Below are positions 22,647 through 32,514 of a DNA stretch of 64,000 nucleotides, piece by piece (positions within the stretch are counted from its first letter, which is position 1; each line of letters begins with the position of its first letter). The notes beneath the pieces were generated by a model. The model searched no databases. It had not been told where the DNA came from and saw only the letters and a program-made list of their open reading frames with translations. The DNA comes from Odontocerum albicorne (lineage: Eukaryota > Arthropoda > Insecta > Trichoptera > Odontoceridae): assembly GCA_949825065.1 (NCBI GenBank), contig OX463864.1:17869327-17933326 (forward strand). The letters run 5' to 3'. A program made the translations under genes and the position numbers.

Positions 22647-22973
22647 ATGAAACTTGAAAGTGATTTTGTTATAACTTACGAAACTCTGTTACGCACCGAC
22701 ATTGTGAACTGCAGAGGGAGGGCAACAGCGTTCATCGAGCACCGGCAGTTCGAGTCTTTTGTGTTGAGCCAGCAACGGGCCACCAAAAAGAGTGAAAACT
22801 CTTCTTCAATCGAGGTCTACATTAGCTACGGTGGGGTTCTCAAGTTATCTTTTGGTAGGGGAGCAATTGTCAAGAAGAGAATGTCAACGTTATATGTAGT
22901 AAATTGTCCATGCTCGTTTGCTGTCACAATTTCAACAGTGTCTATGGTCGTTTTTTTATTAGAAACAAAATAA
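22647..22973 (+). CDS. Unrecognised open frame, 108 codons
   Basis: The frame runs from an in-frame ATG at 22647 to a TAA. The peptide contains RTDIVNCRGRATAFIEHRQF, a serine-rich middle (ATKKSENSSSIEVYISYGGV) and a hydrophobic end with CSFAVTISTVSMVVFLLETK. Composition is less A+T-biased than that of the random frames nearby, which is why I list it. I do not recognise a family. It could be a transposon fragment read in an arbitrary frame, or chance. Its neighbours are LINE relics, so a mobile origin is more likely than a host exon. Confidence 0.2.
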   Translation: MKLESDFVITYETLLRTDIVNCRGRATAFIEHRQFESFVLSQQRATKKSENSSSIEVYISYGGVLKLSFGRGAIVKKRMSTLYVVNCPCSFAVTISTVSMVVFLLETK

Positions 22974-23179
22974 TATATTATATAAGACTAACCGAAATAA
23001 GTGGTGCACAGTAAATTATCAGCTTTTCTAGGTCTACCTTCGTATACCCCTTACATATTACTTTTGAAAAATGTTTACCGTTAATTTTTCGACGTGAACG
23101 AATCATCTAAATACTTCTTTTTTCTTAAGCGTTCCATTTTAAGCACTACATCTTATTTAAAACCGCATTATTTCCTTAT

Positions 23180-23515
23180 GTCCTAATTTAAAAACGCATT
23201 CTTTCCTTGTGTCCTAATTTAAAACCGCATTCTTTCCTTGTTCGTTGTTGGTTTGTAGGTACATTTGTATTTACCATGTTGACAATGTCTTGTGTAGAGT
23301 ATTGTTACACACATATTGTAGAGTCCAAAAATAATATATAGAAGCGAGTCATGTACCTGAAATCGTGCGCATTGAAGAAACTTAACAGTCCTAATTTAAA
23401 ACCGCGTTCTTTCCTTATGTCCTAATTTAAAACCGCATTCTTTCCCTGTGTCCTAATTTAAAACCGCATTCTTTCCTTATGTCCTAATTTAAAACCGCAT
23501 TTTTTCCTTATGTCC
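23180..23515 (+). repeat. 31-bp tandem repeat in two blocks
   Basis: The unit TCCTAATTTAAAACCGCATT plus CTTTCCTTATG recurs at 31-bp spacing. Two full units lie at about 23183-23245, with partial ones before them, and four lie at 23393-23515. A block of about 150 bp of unrelated sequence separates them. Confidence 0.9.
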
Positions 23516-23659
23516 TATTTTTTTATTCCGTCTTATATTCTTTTTCCACACATTCTACGTAGCACTTTCATTTCGACCATATTTATCTTTACTGGTGAGT
23601 AAATACTGGTGAGTAAATACTGTGACTAAAAAAATATACTTTACTAGCGTGCATTGAAA

Positions 23660-24560
23660 ATAATACATAGTGACAATGTATGACAGAATACAGCATGAAG
23701 TGATAAGGTATGAATGTGAACTTAAAGCTTTTGTGTTAAATACGATGAATAAGAGTGCGTTGAGATGATTGAAGCATGTATAACGAAAGAATGAAGAAAA
23801 ACTAATAAAACAGATTTATCATACAGTGCAGATATGAGTGGAAGGGGCATGTGAGGATGACCAAGGAAATTGTCACCTAATAATAATACCGCAAGACTGT
23901 TTTACAACGAAGTGTGAAATAAATTAATTAATGGAAGAATTACGAGTGTGTAGTGATAGGAAACCTAGTTAATGGACCACTAAAACACATACACTCAAAC
24001 CGGACAGAATCAAAACCAGCTAAGATGATAGATTACAAAAGTACTTAAGTACCAACTTTTTTTTAACCTGGCGAGTTTATTGCCATGTGGCAATCTCTTC
24101 CAACCAACCAGAAAGATGTTTTTATAGGCCCTAAGTGTTAACCACACACGAATCCTATTTAAAAAAATCTGGGTTCCAGCGGGGATCGAACCCGCAACAT
24201 CCGGATCGGTAGACAAGTGTCTTACCACCAGGCCACGGAGGTCTTTGATGTGTGGGAATGAAATGTAGACTTAAAGAGTACATTGGGTGAAAATGAATGA
24301 TAGAATACGAAATGGAGTGATTGGGTATTTTTTCAGATGATGAAGGATATCGATTGGCATGAAACAAAATCAATGTGGCACTAAGACATACTCGTATATA
24401 TTGAGCCGGACAATATCAAAATCTGATAAGATATTTTTCCATAAAAGTATTTTGGTGTTAACTTTGATATATGGGAGTGAAACGTAAACGAAGAAAATGA
24501 CTGGTAGAAATTCATGTAATGAGAATAATCCACGGATTGACAATGTATAAAAGAATATGG
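23660..24560 (+). pseudogene. LINE family 2 relic, interrupted by a SINE
   Basis: The plus-strand reading starts with a MYDRIQHEVIRYECELKAFV pattern, then loses frame. Around 23975-24060 and again 24250-24430 the family's upstream block recurs (ACCGGACAGAATCAAAACC, GGCACTAAGACATA). The reversed SINE at 24062-24245 splits an otherwise continuous segment (GTACCAACTTT then TTTGATGTGTGGGAATGAAA), so the SINE is the younger insertion. Confidence 0.5.
24062..24245 (-). mobile_element. tRNA-derived SINE, full length, reversed
   Basis: On the minus strand: head GACCTCCGTGGCCTGGTGGT (A box), B box GGGTTCGATCCCC, an A-rich joint, a body with CACTTAGGGCCTATAAAAAC, then GGTTGGAAGAGATTGCCACA and TGGCAATAAACTCGCCAGGT, ending in an A-run. 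It is nearly identical to the forward copy at 28644-28836, so these are among the youngest copies here. The tail block is shared with the LINE at 3409-3716. Confidence 0.85.
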
Positions 24561-24905
24561 AATTTATTTATTTATTTTACACATGACAAGAAATATACAT
24601 AATTTGCGAAAAAACAACAGGTAATTTAATTTGGACACACAATTTTAATGAATCTGGGTTTGTTGCCTTTTATTTGTCGTGTCCCCAGTAAACTAGGATT
24701 TTGCCTGTATCTCACTGAGGGTATATAGCATGTAAAAATAAATCGATTCTTTCCGATTTTTTATTTCATAAAATCCCGTTGCACATTCTCACCAATCTGA
24801 GTCAATAGTGACACTCATTTACATATGTATACATCACACGAAATCAAACTCCTCACGCTTCATCACTTCAGACATAATCATAAAAATAAAAACAAAAATA
24901 TATAA
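24560..24905 (-). mobile_element. Retroposon 3' end (family C), copy 1
   Basis: It matches 33535-33785 (plus) and 36850-37290 (minus). Landmarks on the minus strand are GCAAAAT/CCTAGTTTACTGGGGA, ACACGACAAATAAAAGGCAA, TTTTTTCGCAAATTATGTA and an AAATAAAT tail. This is the probable 3' UTR of a LINE; no coding part is identified. Confidence 0.6.
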
Positions 24906-24924
24906 AAATATAAATATACTATAG

Positions 24925-25265
24925 AGGATGAATGTGAATTAAGGGATTAAGGATGAATGCGAATTAAGGTTCAGGTGTTGAGTAATATGGAGAAGAGCAT
25001 GATAAGATGGTTAGGGCTTGTGGAATGAATTAAAGAAGAAGGTCCAACAAAACAAATGTAAGGCTTGTAAGAGGAATGCCAATAAAAGTATGATTGGATA
25101 CAGGGAATGATATTTTAATAAAAAGGAAATGTTGAAAAGTCAGAGAACTCGTAGAAGTTGTAAAGATGCGAAGGTGGCTAACGATGTATATCGATATAGG
25201 AAAGATTCACACTGTCATTTCTGCCTACCCCGATAGGGAAATAGAGTAATGGTATATGTTACAAA
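24925..25265 (+). pseudogene. LINE family 2 relic
   Basis: The plus-strand sequence GGGATTAAGGATGAATGCGA encodes the family's IRDE(C)EL motif. It runs on through a degraded WFGHVER-like region to the terminal block CTGCCTACCCCGATAGGGAA. Stops and shifts occur throughout. Confidence 0.5.
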
Positions 25266-25722
25266 ATATTACCCAAATTTAGCCAAGCAGACTTGCCTAA
25301 CAAGTACCTAACAGTGGAACATAAAGTGTATTTTAGATTTGTTACAAGAGAAAATAAAATGAATAATTTTCAAGTTAAACAACTTTCTGCCTATTGACTA
25401 CAATAAATTATACAATTTATTGCCTATCGAAATCGGATATGGTCTAAAAGGTTTTTTGAAGGAAATTGTCAAGAGATGAGAACCTCTGTTTGATGACGCA
25501 GCAGTTTTTTGAAACCGCTGACCGATATTCTGAATGAGATTGCTGACAAGACCGCGTTGTACGAGTATATAGCAGAAAAACATGGAAAGTATCAAAAAAA
25601 TATTTAAATCTCTAATTTTTTAGTAATTCGAAATGAATCATATAATTGTTTCAAGAAATTATTCAATAAAACATCTTTTTAAATAATCATTTACAGGTTA
25701 TATGTATGCATACATACATACA

Positions 25723-25944
25723 AGTACCCGGCGGTAAGTAATACACATCGGGCTTAAGAAAGAGACTGTCGGCCATAATCGGCTAACTTCGGCTTTGTAG
25801 AGCGTAGTCTCTGTCATTCATACACGTGTTCCGTCGCGATTTGCGTGCGACAGAGACGACGCTGTACAAAACCGAAGTCAGCCGATTATGGCCGACAGTA
25901 TCATCTTTCTTAAGCCCGATGTGTATTACTTACCGCCGTGTACT
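25723..25944. mobile_element. Fold-back MITE, 222 bp, arms of about 85 bp
   Basis: The left arm begins AGTACCCGGCGGTAAGTAAT and the right arm ends ATTACTTACCGCCGTGTACT. Pairing continues inward through CATCGGGCTTAAGAAAGA and GGCCATAATCGGCTAACTTC. A sister copy is at 50354-50589. Nearly the whole element is inverted repeat, so it would fold into a long hairpin. It is non-coding. Confidence 0.85.
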
Positions 25945-25954
25945 GTACATATCA

Positions 25955-26235
25955 TGACGCCATGCCTCTTGTGGGATAAACAGGTCTTCCATCTTTTCTA
26001 TCCAAGCACACAACTGTCACCTCCTCCATATTCATACATCACGTCAATCACAAGCTTCTATTATTAACATTCTCACTTTACCTTCTTTCAAAATCTAGTC
26101 CAATCAATCCAGGCACGTTTTTCTCGGTCTATGTTACCTATTTCACGCACATTTTGTACTTCTGCTTAGTCATTCTTTCATCATTCATTTTATCCAAATG
26201 TTCAAACCATCTTAAAGCTCAATAATGGCTAAGTT
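25955..26235 (-). pseudogene. LINE family 2 3'-region relic
   Basis: The minus-strand terminal block (with TTTATCCCACAAGAGG in place of the usual CTACCCC) is followed by the family's C-terminal coding sequence (AGATGGTTTGAACATTTGGA encodes RWFEHL). The last 64 bp (26168-26231) recur at 28190-28253. Confidence 0.5.
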
Positions 26236-26837
26236 GATCAGAAGATGGTTAAGGTTACATAAATTGTCTTCATATTACTATAATAACTCATAAAGGAGCA
26301 TAGTATAATGGTGAAGTTGATCAGAAGACGGTTAAGGTTACATAAATTGTCTTCATGTTACTATAATAACTCATAAAGGGGCATAGTATAATGGTGAAGT
26401 TGATCAGAAGACGGTTTAGGTTACATAAATTGTCTTCATATTACTATAATTACTCCTAAAGGGGCATAGTATAATGTTGAAGTTGACCAGAAGACGGTTG
26501 AGGTTACATACATTGTCTTTATATTACTCATAAAGGGGCATAGTATAATGGTGAAGTTGACCAGAAAACGGTTGAGGTTAACATACATTGTCTTTATATT
26601 ACTATAATTACTCATAAAGGGGCATAGTATAATGTTTAAGTTGACCAGAAGACGGTTAAGGTTACATAAATTGTCTTCATATTACTATAATAACTCATAA
26701 AGGGGCATAGTATAATAGTGAAGTTGACCAGAAGACGGTTTAGATTACATAAATTGTCTTTATATTACTATAATTACTCCTAAAGGGTACTCATAGTATA
26801 ATGTTGAAGTTGACCAGAAGACGGTTGAGGTTACATA
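26226..26837 (+). repeat. Minisatellite of about 82 bp, left block
   Basis: About eight units carry GATCAGAAGACGGTTAAGGT and CTCATAAAGGGGCATAGTAT. Starts are near 26237, 26319, 26401, 26484, 26558, 26643, 26726 and 26812. One unit is shortened. The array is split by the mariner at 26838 and continues at 28132. Confidence 0.9.
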
Positions 26838-28131
26838 ATAGGCTAGTCAAAAAGTTTTGAAAGCGACATCTATGGAGCAGTAGAAAAACCAAAATTTCTA
26901 CGCCATTTTTATATTTCATCTTTCATAAGAACGTACTCAAAATTTCATTTTGATCTGTCAATTCATTCTTTGTTTACAAGCCATTTGAAGTTTACGTGTC
27001 AGTGTATTTTTTAACAATGGAAAAATCCGAATATCGTGCAGTTATTAAATTCTTTGTTTTGGAAGGTTTATCGGCTACTGATATCCATGCAAAGATGGTA
27101 AAAGTATTAAAGGAGTATTCTCCTTCATTTCCGACCATTCACCGATGGGTTTTAGAGTTTAAGCGTGGCCGTACAAGCGTTGAAGACGATCCACGCTCAG
27201 GACGTCCAAAAAGTGCATCATCACCAGAAATCATAGCGAAAATACAGGATATTGTTTTGGAAGATCATCGATCGACTGTGGATGTGATAGCTGACACCAT
27301 AGACATCTCACATGGAACAACATGGCATATTTTTGCTGAAGTTTTGGGTTTCAAAAAACTGTGTGCACAATGGGTGCCGCATTTGCTAACAATGCAACAA
27401 AAACACGTTCGAATGCGACTTTCTGAGCAACATTTGGAGCAATTTCGAAAGGATAAAAAGGATTTTCTGCGTCGATTCATCACTATGGATAAAACTTGGG
27501 TCTACCACCATGACCCAGAATCAAAACAAGAGGCTAAGGAGGGGTGTGAACCAGGCACTTTGGCTCCGAAGCGAGTTCGTGTCCAGAAATCGGCCAAGAA
27601 GGTGTTAGCGTCAGTTTTTTGGGATGCAAAAGGAATTTTATTGATAGATTATCTCCAAATGGGTAAGACAATCAACTCCGATTATTATTGCGACCTTTTG
27701 GACCAGTTGGATGAAAAAAATTGGGAAAAAAGACCCGGTTTGCAGAAGAAAAATATCATTTTTCATCAAGACAATGCACCTGCTCACACAGCTCAAAAAA
27801 CCATCGCGAAAATCAGTGAATTGGGGTACGAATTATTGCAGCATCCACCCTATTCGCCAGATTTAGCTCCCTCTGACTTCTGGCTGTTCTCACACCTCAA
27901 AAAATTCCTTTGTGGAAAGCATTTTTCATCAAACGAAGAGGTTATATCCGTCGTAGAGGAGTATTTTGCAGGCCTTCCAGAAAGTCACTTCCGTGATGGG
28001 ACAACAAAGTTGGAAGATCGTTGGACCAAGTGTATTGATCTTATGGGAGACTATACTGAGCAATAAAAGTGATTTCCCCCCAAAAAAAATGTATTTTCAT
28101 TTCCACTTTCAAAACTTTTTGACTAACCTAG
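26838..28131 (+). mobile_element. Complete mariner element with TIRs and TA duplication
   Basis: The element is 1294 bp. Terminal inverted repeats are TAGGCTAGTCAAAAAGTTTT (left) and, inverted from the right, TAGGTTAGTCAAAAAGTTTT, extending to about 28 bp with mismatches. Because it sits inside a minisatellite, the empty site is known from other units (GGTTACATACGTTGTC). This places the TA duplication at 26836-26837 and 28132-28133. Size, termini and TA target all fit mariner. Confidence 0.95.
27017..28066 (+). CDS. Mariner transposase, D,D34D, 349 codons
   Basis: I start at the ATG at 27017 (MEKSEYRAVIKFFVLEGLSA); the frame is open further up but has no upstream ATG. Residues 1-110 hold two helix-turn-helix regions (TDIHAKMVKVL...FPTIHRWVLEFK; IADTIDISHGTTWHI) joined by the GRPKSA linker. 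WVPHLLT follows. The catalytic triad is ITMDKTWVYHHD, IIFHQDNAPAHTA and YSPDLAPSDFWLF, with 34 residues between the last two aspartates. The C-terminus FRDGTTKLEDRWTKCIDLMG is standard. It resembles the irritans/mellifera side of the family rather than the cecropia copy at 19485. KEGCEPGT is odd: relatives I recall have W where this has G. The gene is otherwise intact. Confidence 0.95.
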   Translation: MEKSEYRAVIKFFVLEGLSATDIHAKMVKVLKEYSPSFPTIHRWVLEFKRGRTSVEDDPRSGRPKSASSPEIIAKIQDIVLEDHRSTVDVIADTIDISHGTTWHIFAEVLGFKKLCAQWVPHLLTMQQKHVRMRLSEQHLEQFRKDKKDFLRRFITMDKTWVYHHDPESKQEAKEGCEPGTLAPKRVRVQKSAKKVLASVFWDAKGILLIDYLQMGKTINSDYYCDLLDQLDEKNWEKRPGLQKKNIIFHQDNAPAHTAQKTIAKISELGYELLQHPPYSPDLAPSDFWLFSHLKKFLCGKHFSSNEEVISVVEEYFAGLPESHFRDGTTKLEDRWTKCIDLMGDYTEQ

Positions 28132-28640
28132 TACGTTGTCTTTATATTACTATAATAACTCATAAAGGGACATAGTATAATGGTGAAGTAGTCATTCTTT
28201 CATCATTCATTTTATCCAAATGTTCAAACCATCTTAAAGCTCAATAATGGCGAAGTTGATCAGAAGACGGTTGAGGTTACATAAATTGTCTTTATATTAC
28301 TATAATAACTCATAAAGGGACATAGTATAATGGTTAAGTTGATCAGAAGACGGTTTAGATTACATAAATTGTCTTTATATTACTATAATTACTCCTAAAG
28401 GGGCATAGTATAATGTTGAAGTTGACCAGAAGATGGTTGAGGTTACATACGTTGTCTTTATATTACTATAATTACTCATAAAGGGGCATAGTATAATGGG
28501 GAAATTAATCAGAAGACGGTTTAAGTTACATAAATTGTCTTCATATTACTATAATTACTTATAAAAGGGCATTGTGTAATAGTGAAGTTTATGAGAAGAC
28601 AGTTAGGAAGAGAGCACAAAGTGAAAATGTTATTCATATT
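28132..28640 (+). repeat. Minisatellite of about 82 bp, right block
   Basis: It continues the array interrupted by the mariner, with units near 28259, 28342, 28425 and 28509. At 28190-28253 it includes a 64-bp LINE-derived block identical in kind to 26168-26231. The array was therefore duplicated together with its left edge. Towards 28600 it passes into an 84-bp-type unit (AGTGAAAATGTTATTCATAT). Confidence 0.85.
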
Positions 28641-28643
28641 ATA

Positions 28644-28836
28644 AACGACTCCGTTGCCTGGTGGTAAGACACTTGTCTGCCGATTCGGAGGTTGCGGGTT
28701 CGATCCCCGCTGGAACCCTGATTTTTTTTAAATAGCATTCCAGTCTGGTTAACACTTAGGGGCTATAAAAACATATTTCTGGTTGGTTGGAAGAGATTGC
28801 CACATGGCAATAAACTCGCCAGGTTAAAAAAAAAAA
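28644..28836 (+). mobile_element. tRNA-derived SINE, full length
   Basis: The head carries an A box (TTGCCTGGTGGTAAGAC) and a consensus B box (GGGTTCGATCCCC). The body is followed by GGTTGGTTGGAAGAGATTGC and TGGCAATAAACTCGCCAGGT and an A-run. It splits an 84-bp-type minisatellite unit (TATTCATATTATAA left, TACATACATACAAACC right), so it inserted after that repeat formed. Confidence 0.9.
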
Positions 28837-28854
28837 TACATACATACAAACCAA

Positions 28855-28965
28855 AGTTGGTCAGAAGACGCTTGAGGTTACATAAATTGTTTTTATATTA
28901 CTATAATTACTCATAAAGGGACATTTGAAGTTTACCAGAAGACAGTTGAGGGATTGTTACCACAC
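28855..28965 (+). repeat. Remnant units of the 82-bp minisatellite
   Basis: GGTCAGAAGACGCTTGAGGT and CTCATAAAGGGACAT mark one and a half units beyond the SINE. Confidence 0.75.
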
Positions 28966-29325
28966 CTGCAGAGAGTATTTATTATTTTGAGACGGGGCAT
29001 AAAGCTCAGTATTTTCTCTTTTATTAACAATAACTAAATTGATATACTCAAACCCATTCCACCTCGTGGCATTGTTTACTAACAATTTCGACATACAACA
29101 TTTCGACGGAAGGAAAAAAAAAACTTAGCAAAAAAGTAAACAATATACAGTAGACTTGATGTCGAATCGGCATGAAGTATGCGCGATAGGGCGCCTTGCA
29201 ATTAGAAAGTCGGTCTGAAGTGAGTTGCGGATGGAAATAAGAACAAGAATATCGATTCTGTAGTGAAAAGTGTGATTTGTACGAATGTATGCAAAAAAAA
29301 AATAAGCTGTGAAAATAAATTCATA

Positions 29326-30350
29326 GATAATTTGAAATAACAACCGTGAAAATGTTATTTATATTATTAATACATACATACAAACCATCGCACTGATTGT
29401 AACCTGCCTGATTATGAAGAGAGAACAGAGTGAAAATGTTATTCATATTATAAATACATACATACAAACTATCACACTGTTTGTAACCTGTCGGATTAGG
29501 AAGAGAGAACATAGTGAAAATGTTATTCATATTATAAATACATACATACAAACTATCACACTGTTTGTAACCTGTCGGATTAGGAAGAGAGAACATAGTG
29601 AAAATGTTATTCATATTATAAATACATACATACAAACTATCACACTGTTTGTAACCTGTCGGATTAGGAAGAGAGAACAGAGTGAAAATGTTATTCATAT
29701 TATAAATACATACATACAAACCATCACACTGTTTGTAACCTGTCGGATTAGAAAGAGAGAACAGAGTGAAAATGTTATTCATATTATAAATACATACATA
29801 CAAACCATTACACTGTTTGTAACCTGTCGGATTAGGAAGAGAGAACGTAGTGAAAATGTTATTCATATTATAAATACATACATACAAACCATTACACTGT
29901 TTGTAACCTGTCGGATTAGAAAGAGAGAACAGAGTGAAAATGTTATTCATATTATAAATACATCCATACAAACCATTACACTGTTCATAGATAATTTGAA
30001 ATAACAACCGTGAAAATGTTATTTATATTATTAATACATACATACAAACCATCACACTGTTTGTAACCTGTTGCATTAGGAAGAGAGAACAGAGTGAAAA
30101 TGTTATTCATATTATAAATACATACATACAAACTATCACACTGTTTGTAACCTGTCGGATTAGGAAGAGAGAACGCAGTGAAAATGTTATTCATATTATA
30201 AATACATACATACAAACTATCACACTGTTTGTAATCTGTCGGATTAGGAAGAGAGAACACAATGAAAATGTTATATATGTAAATACATACTATCACACTG
30301 TTTGTGACCTATCGGATTAGGAAGAGAGAACAGAGTGAAAATGTTATGAT
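29326..30350 (+). repeat. 84-bp minisatellite with higher-order structure
   Basis: Units with CACTGTTTGTAACCTGTCGG and AGAGTGAAAATGTTATTCAT follow at 84-bp spacing from 29421 to about 29990 (seven units) and on to 30350. A variant block with CATAGATAATTTGAAATAAC occurs at about 29322 and 29989, suggesting a longer period. Since 84 is divisible by three, both strands carry long open frames (29321-30007 minus, 29414-30004 plus). Their repeating 28-residue pattern is a by-product. The unit resembles the 3' end of LINE family 2. Confidence 0.9.
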
Positions 30351-31019
30351 TTTCGTATTACTTTGTAATTGTCTTTATATAACGTGACGCTCGGTGTCGT
30401 GCGGTGCGGGATTTTCGTTTTGAGACGGCCTCGTATTGTTTTAATAACTGTGTATATTATTATTTTTTTGAAAGAGTTTTGACTTATTAACTTGCACATT
30501 GATATATTATTTAAATTGATTTATTGTATCTTTTTATTTGGTTTTCATTTTATTGTTTTAAATGACTTTTATTTATTTTTGGAATGTGTACTTTACAATT
30601 AATGAAACACACACTACTTATATGATATATCCCAAAACCAATACTCGTACATGGAAAGTAGCTGGAACTTTTCCAGGAATATGTGTATTTGCGCCAACTT
30701 ATTTCCTTTGTAAGGAGAATATCGGAGAAAATAGCACGAATGACAAAACTAGCATGGAGGAAGAAAGGTAGAAGACGTTATAAAGGTGTGTAAGAAAATA
30801 AAGTGCTAATGGGCATGACACGTAGCCAGAATGTCAACATGACTTTAATTATATCTATGTTATTATTCTTGTATAGTCCCATCCACAGTAAATCCAATCA
30901 ATGAAACTTTAAACCCTCACTTGACTATCAGGCTTGCTCATTCAATAGAGTCTCCACCGCCTTCAGTTTGAACTTATTTATGACCGTTACACCAAAACTT
31001 CATACACCATCGACTTCGT
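30351..31019. other. No gene recognised
   Basis: A short C+G-richer patch (30380-30430, CGCTCGGTGTCGTGCGGTGC) lies in A+T-rich sequence. The frame at 30562-30771 has no motif. Confidence 0.35.
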
Positions 31020-31145
31020 CTTCTCTGGTGAGGATGTGACGTCTCCGAACCTCGCCTCACCATCCGCGATGATGGATTCTGACGTCATAGCGTCTCCCAT
31101 GGCAACTCATGCGTTTATCCAATGTAGAAATGATGTGTGTCTCTG
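31020..31145 (+). repeat. Interspersed repeat E, copy 1
   Basis: It shares ACGTCATAGCGTCTCCCATG and then a GTCTCTGG-TAGTTG block with 33175-33300 and 35815-35970. Nature unknown; it may be part of a LINE. Confidence 0.5.
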
Positions 31146-31192
31146 GTTAGTTGTTTATATTTTTGTTGCGTTTGTGTATAGTGAAATTTGAC

Positions 31193-31410
31193 GACCTTCG
31201 TAGCCTAGTTGGTAAAACTCTTGTATTCCAACACGGATGTTGCAGGTTCGACTTCCGTTAGGACCCAGATTTTTTTTAATTGATCACTCTCTGGTTTTAT
31301 TTAAGATTTGTTTAACAAATTTCTGATTGGCTGGAAGAGATTGCCACGTGACACAATACATTTTCCAGGTTGTATTATTATATTATCAATGAAAGTGTAA
31401 TACAATACAA
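31193..31410 (+). mobile_element. tRNA-derived SINE, nearly complete
   Basis: The head is GACCTTCGTAGCCTAGTTGG, with a B-box-like CAGGTTCGACTTCC. The body carries GGCTGGAAGAGATTGCCACG, and the tail TGAAAGTGTAATACAATACA. Confidence 0.8.
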
Positions 31411-31484
31411 TATATGCATTTTACACATAATAATATATGACTGAGAGACGTGGAGTTCGAAAATAAGAATATGTTATATAAATA

Positions 31485-31700
31485 CTGTAGCCTAATTGGT
31501 AAGACATCTGTCTCCCATCACGCAGATTGTGGGATCAATTCCAGTTGGAACATGGATTTTTTTAAAAAGGATTATAGTCTTGTTTTCACTTAATATCTAT
31601 TAAACATCTTTCTGGTTGGTTGAAAGATATTGCCACATGGCAATAAGCTCGCCTGGTGGTTCTGTATACAGCAAAAGTGTAATACAATACAATCTGGAGG
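31485..31700 (+). mobile_element. tRNA-derived SINE, nearly complete
   Basis: The head is ACTGTAGCCTAATTGGTAAG, the B box is degraded to GGGATCAATTCC, and the body and tail have TGGTTGAAAGATATTGCCAC and AAAGTGTAATACAATACAAT. The next copy (31700-31860) is inverted against its tail, a second tail-to-tail pair. Confidence 0.75.
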
Positions 31701-31860
31701 ACTTATTTCAATGTGGCAACGTCTACTAATCAACTAAAAAGAGGGTTAAGAATTCTGAAATAAAAACTAGATGGAAAACCTTTTTTTTTAATATTGGTTC
31801 CAACGGGAATCGAATACGCCCCCTCCGTGTTGGGATACATTTGTCTTAGTAACCAGATTT
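31700..31860 (-). mobile_element. tRNA-derived SINE, reversed, degraded
   Basis: A minus-strand tail block (CTGGAGGACTTATTTCAATG, GTGGCAACGTCTACTAATCA) is followed by GGTTCCAACGGGAATCGAAT, the reversed joint and B box. Confidence 0.6.
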
Positions 31861-32009
31861 TTATTATTTTCTAGACCATTGAAAAAAAAATAAGGGAAGA
31901 AATCGCGTTCTAAATACGGCTCCAGGAAAATTAAAACGTTTTGATCATCTTGTAGTTTAAACAACACGAATATTCATCACATGTATCACGTCACAAAGAA
32001 CAACAAACA

Positions 32010-32195
32010 AGTAACGACCCCATGGTCTAAATGTTAAGACGCTTGTATTACAACTTGGGGGCTGTTGGTTCTTTTTCAAATTATTATATTCTGGTTTTTC
32101 TTTTTTAATATTTTCCTGGTGGATTGGAAAAAAACACTACATCGTGATAAACCTACCAAGTTTGACTATACTATATACAATACAACGAAAGCTCA
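32010..32195 (+). mobile_element. tRNA-derived SINE, degraded
   Basis: It has an A-box-like ACCCCATGGTCTAAATGTTA. The B box is barely recognisable, but the tail region (CTGGTGGATTGGAAAAAAAC, then a CTACCAAGTTTGACTATACTA-type end and ATACAATACAACG) fits the family. Confidence 0.5.
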
Positions 32196-32229
32196 ATTAA
32201 AATAGATATGTTTTGCTTGTTAACGGGCC

Positions 32230-32365
32230 GCTGCGTGGTGGCTAGTCATCTTTAGAGAATGGATATTGTGGAAAATCTCGGCTGCCAGTGTTGTCTTCAT
32301 GATGAAACTATAAACCATGTTTTTGTCGGTGGTCCCTTGCGAGATAAATTAAATTTACTAAAAAC
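32230..32365 (+). pseudogene. LINE C-terminal cysteine-motif relic
   Basis: A plus-strand reading gives NLGCQCCLHDETINHVFVGG. The C-x-C-C...ET-x-x-H-x-F pattern resembles the zinc-knuckle-like end of Jockey/I-type LINE proteins (C..C...ET..H....CP). It is short and isolated. Confidence 0.3.
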
Positions 32366-32514
32366 CGCACCTTGATCGCGTCCGTTGAATGTTGTGTTTC
32401 TTTCTTTCTTCAAGGAACTTTTTCACTTAAAGATAATTGCATAGTGAGTGACTTTAATTTGGTGGTACAAATCATTCTAGTTTGGGTGGATTGTCTATTA
32501 AAAAAAAATGTCAG

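Noticed and set aside
26996..27016. Upstream extension of the second mariner transposase from a GTG
   Set aside because: Animal mariners start at ATG, and the family N-terminus MEKSEYR begins exactly at the ATG at 27017.
28644..28720. Functional tRNA gene, given the good A and B boxes
   Set aside because: No complete cloverleaf or acceptor stem pairing is visible. The same head is attached to a SINE body and tail in many copies.
26210..28965. CRISPR-like direct repeats of about 82 bp
   Set aside because: Units are contiguous without unique spacers, the genome is eukaryotic, and the unit is far too long. It is a minisatellite.
29321..30007. Long open frames on both strands with a repeating 28-residue unit, which could be taken for a repeat protein
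   Set aside because: The 84-bp DNA repeat is a multiple of three, so any open frame in the unit is propagated. Both strands are open equally, and part of the unit resembles a LINE 3' end.
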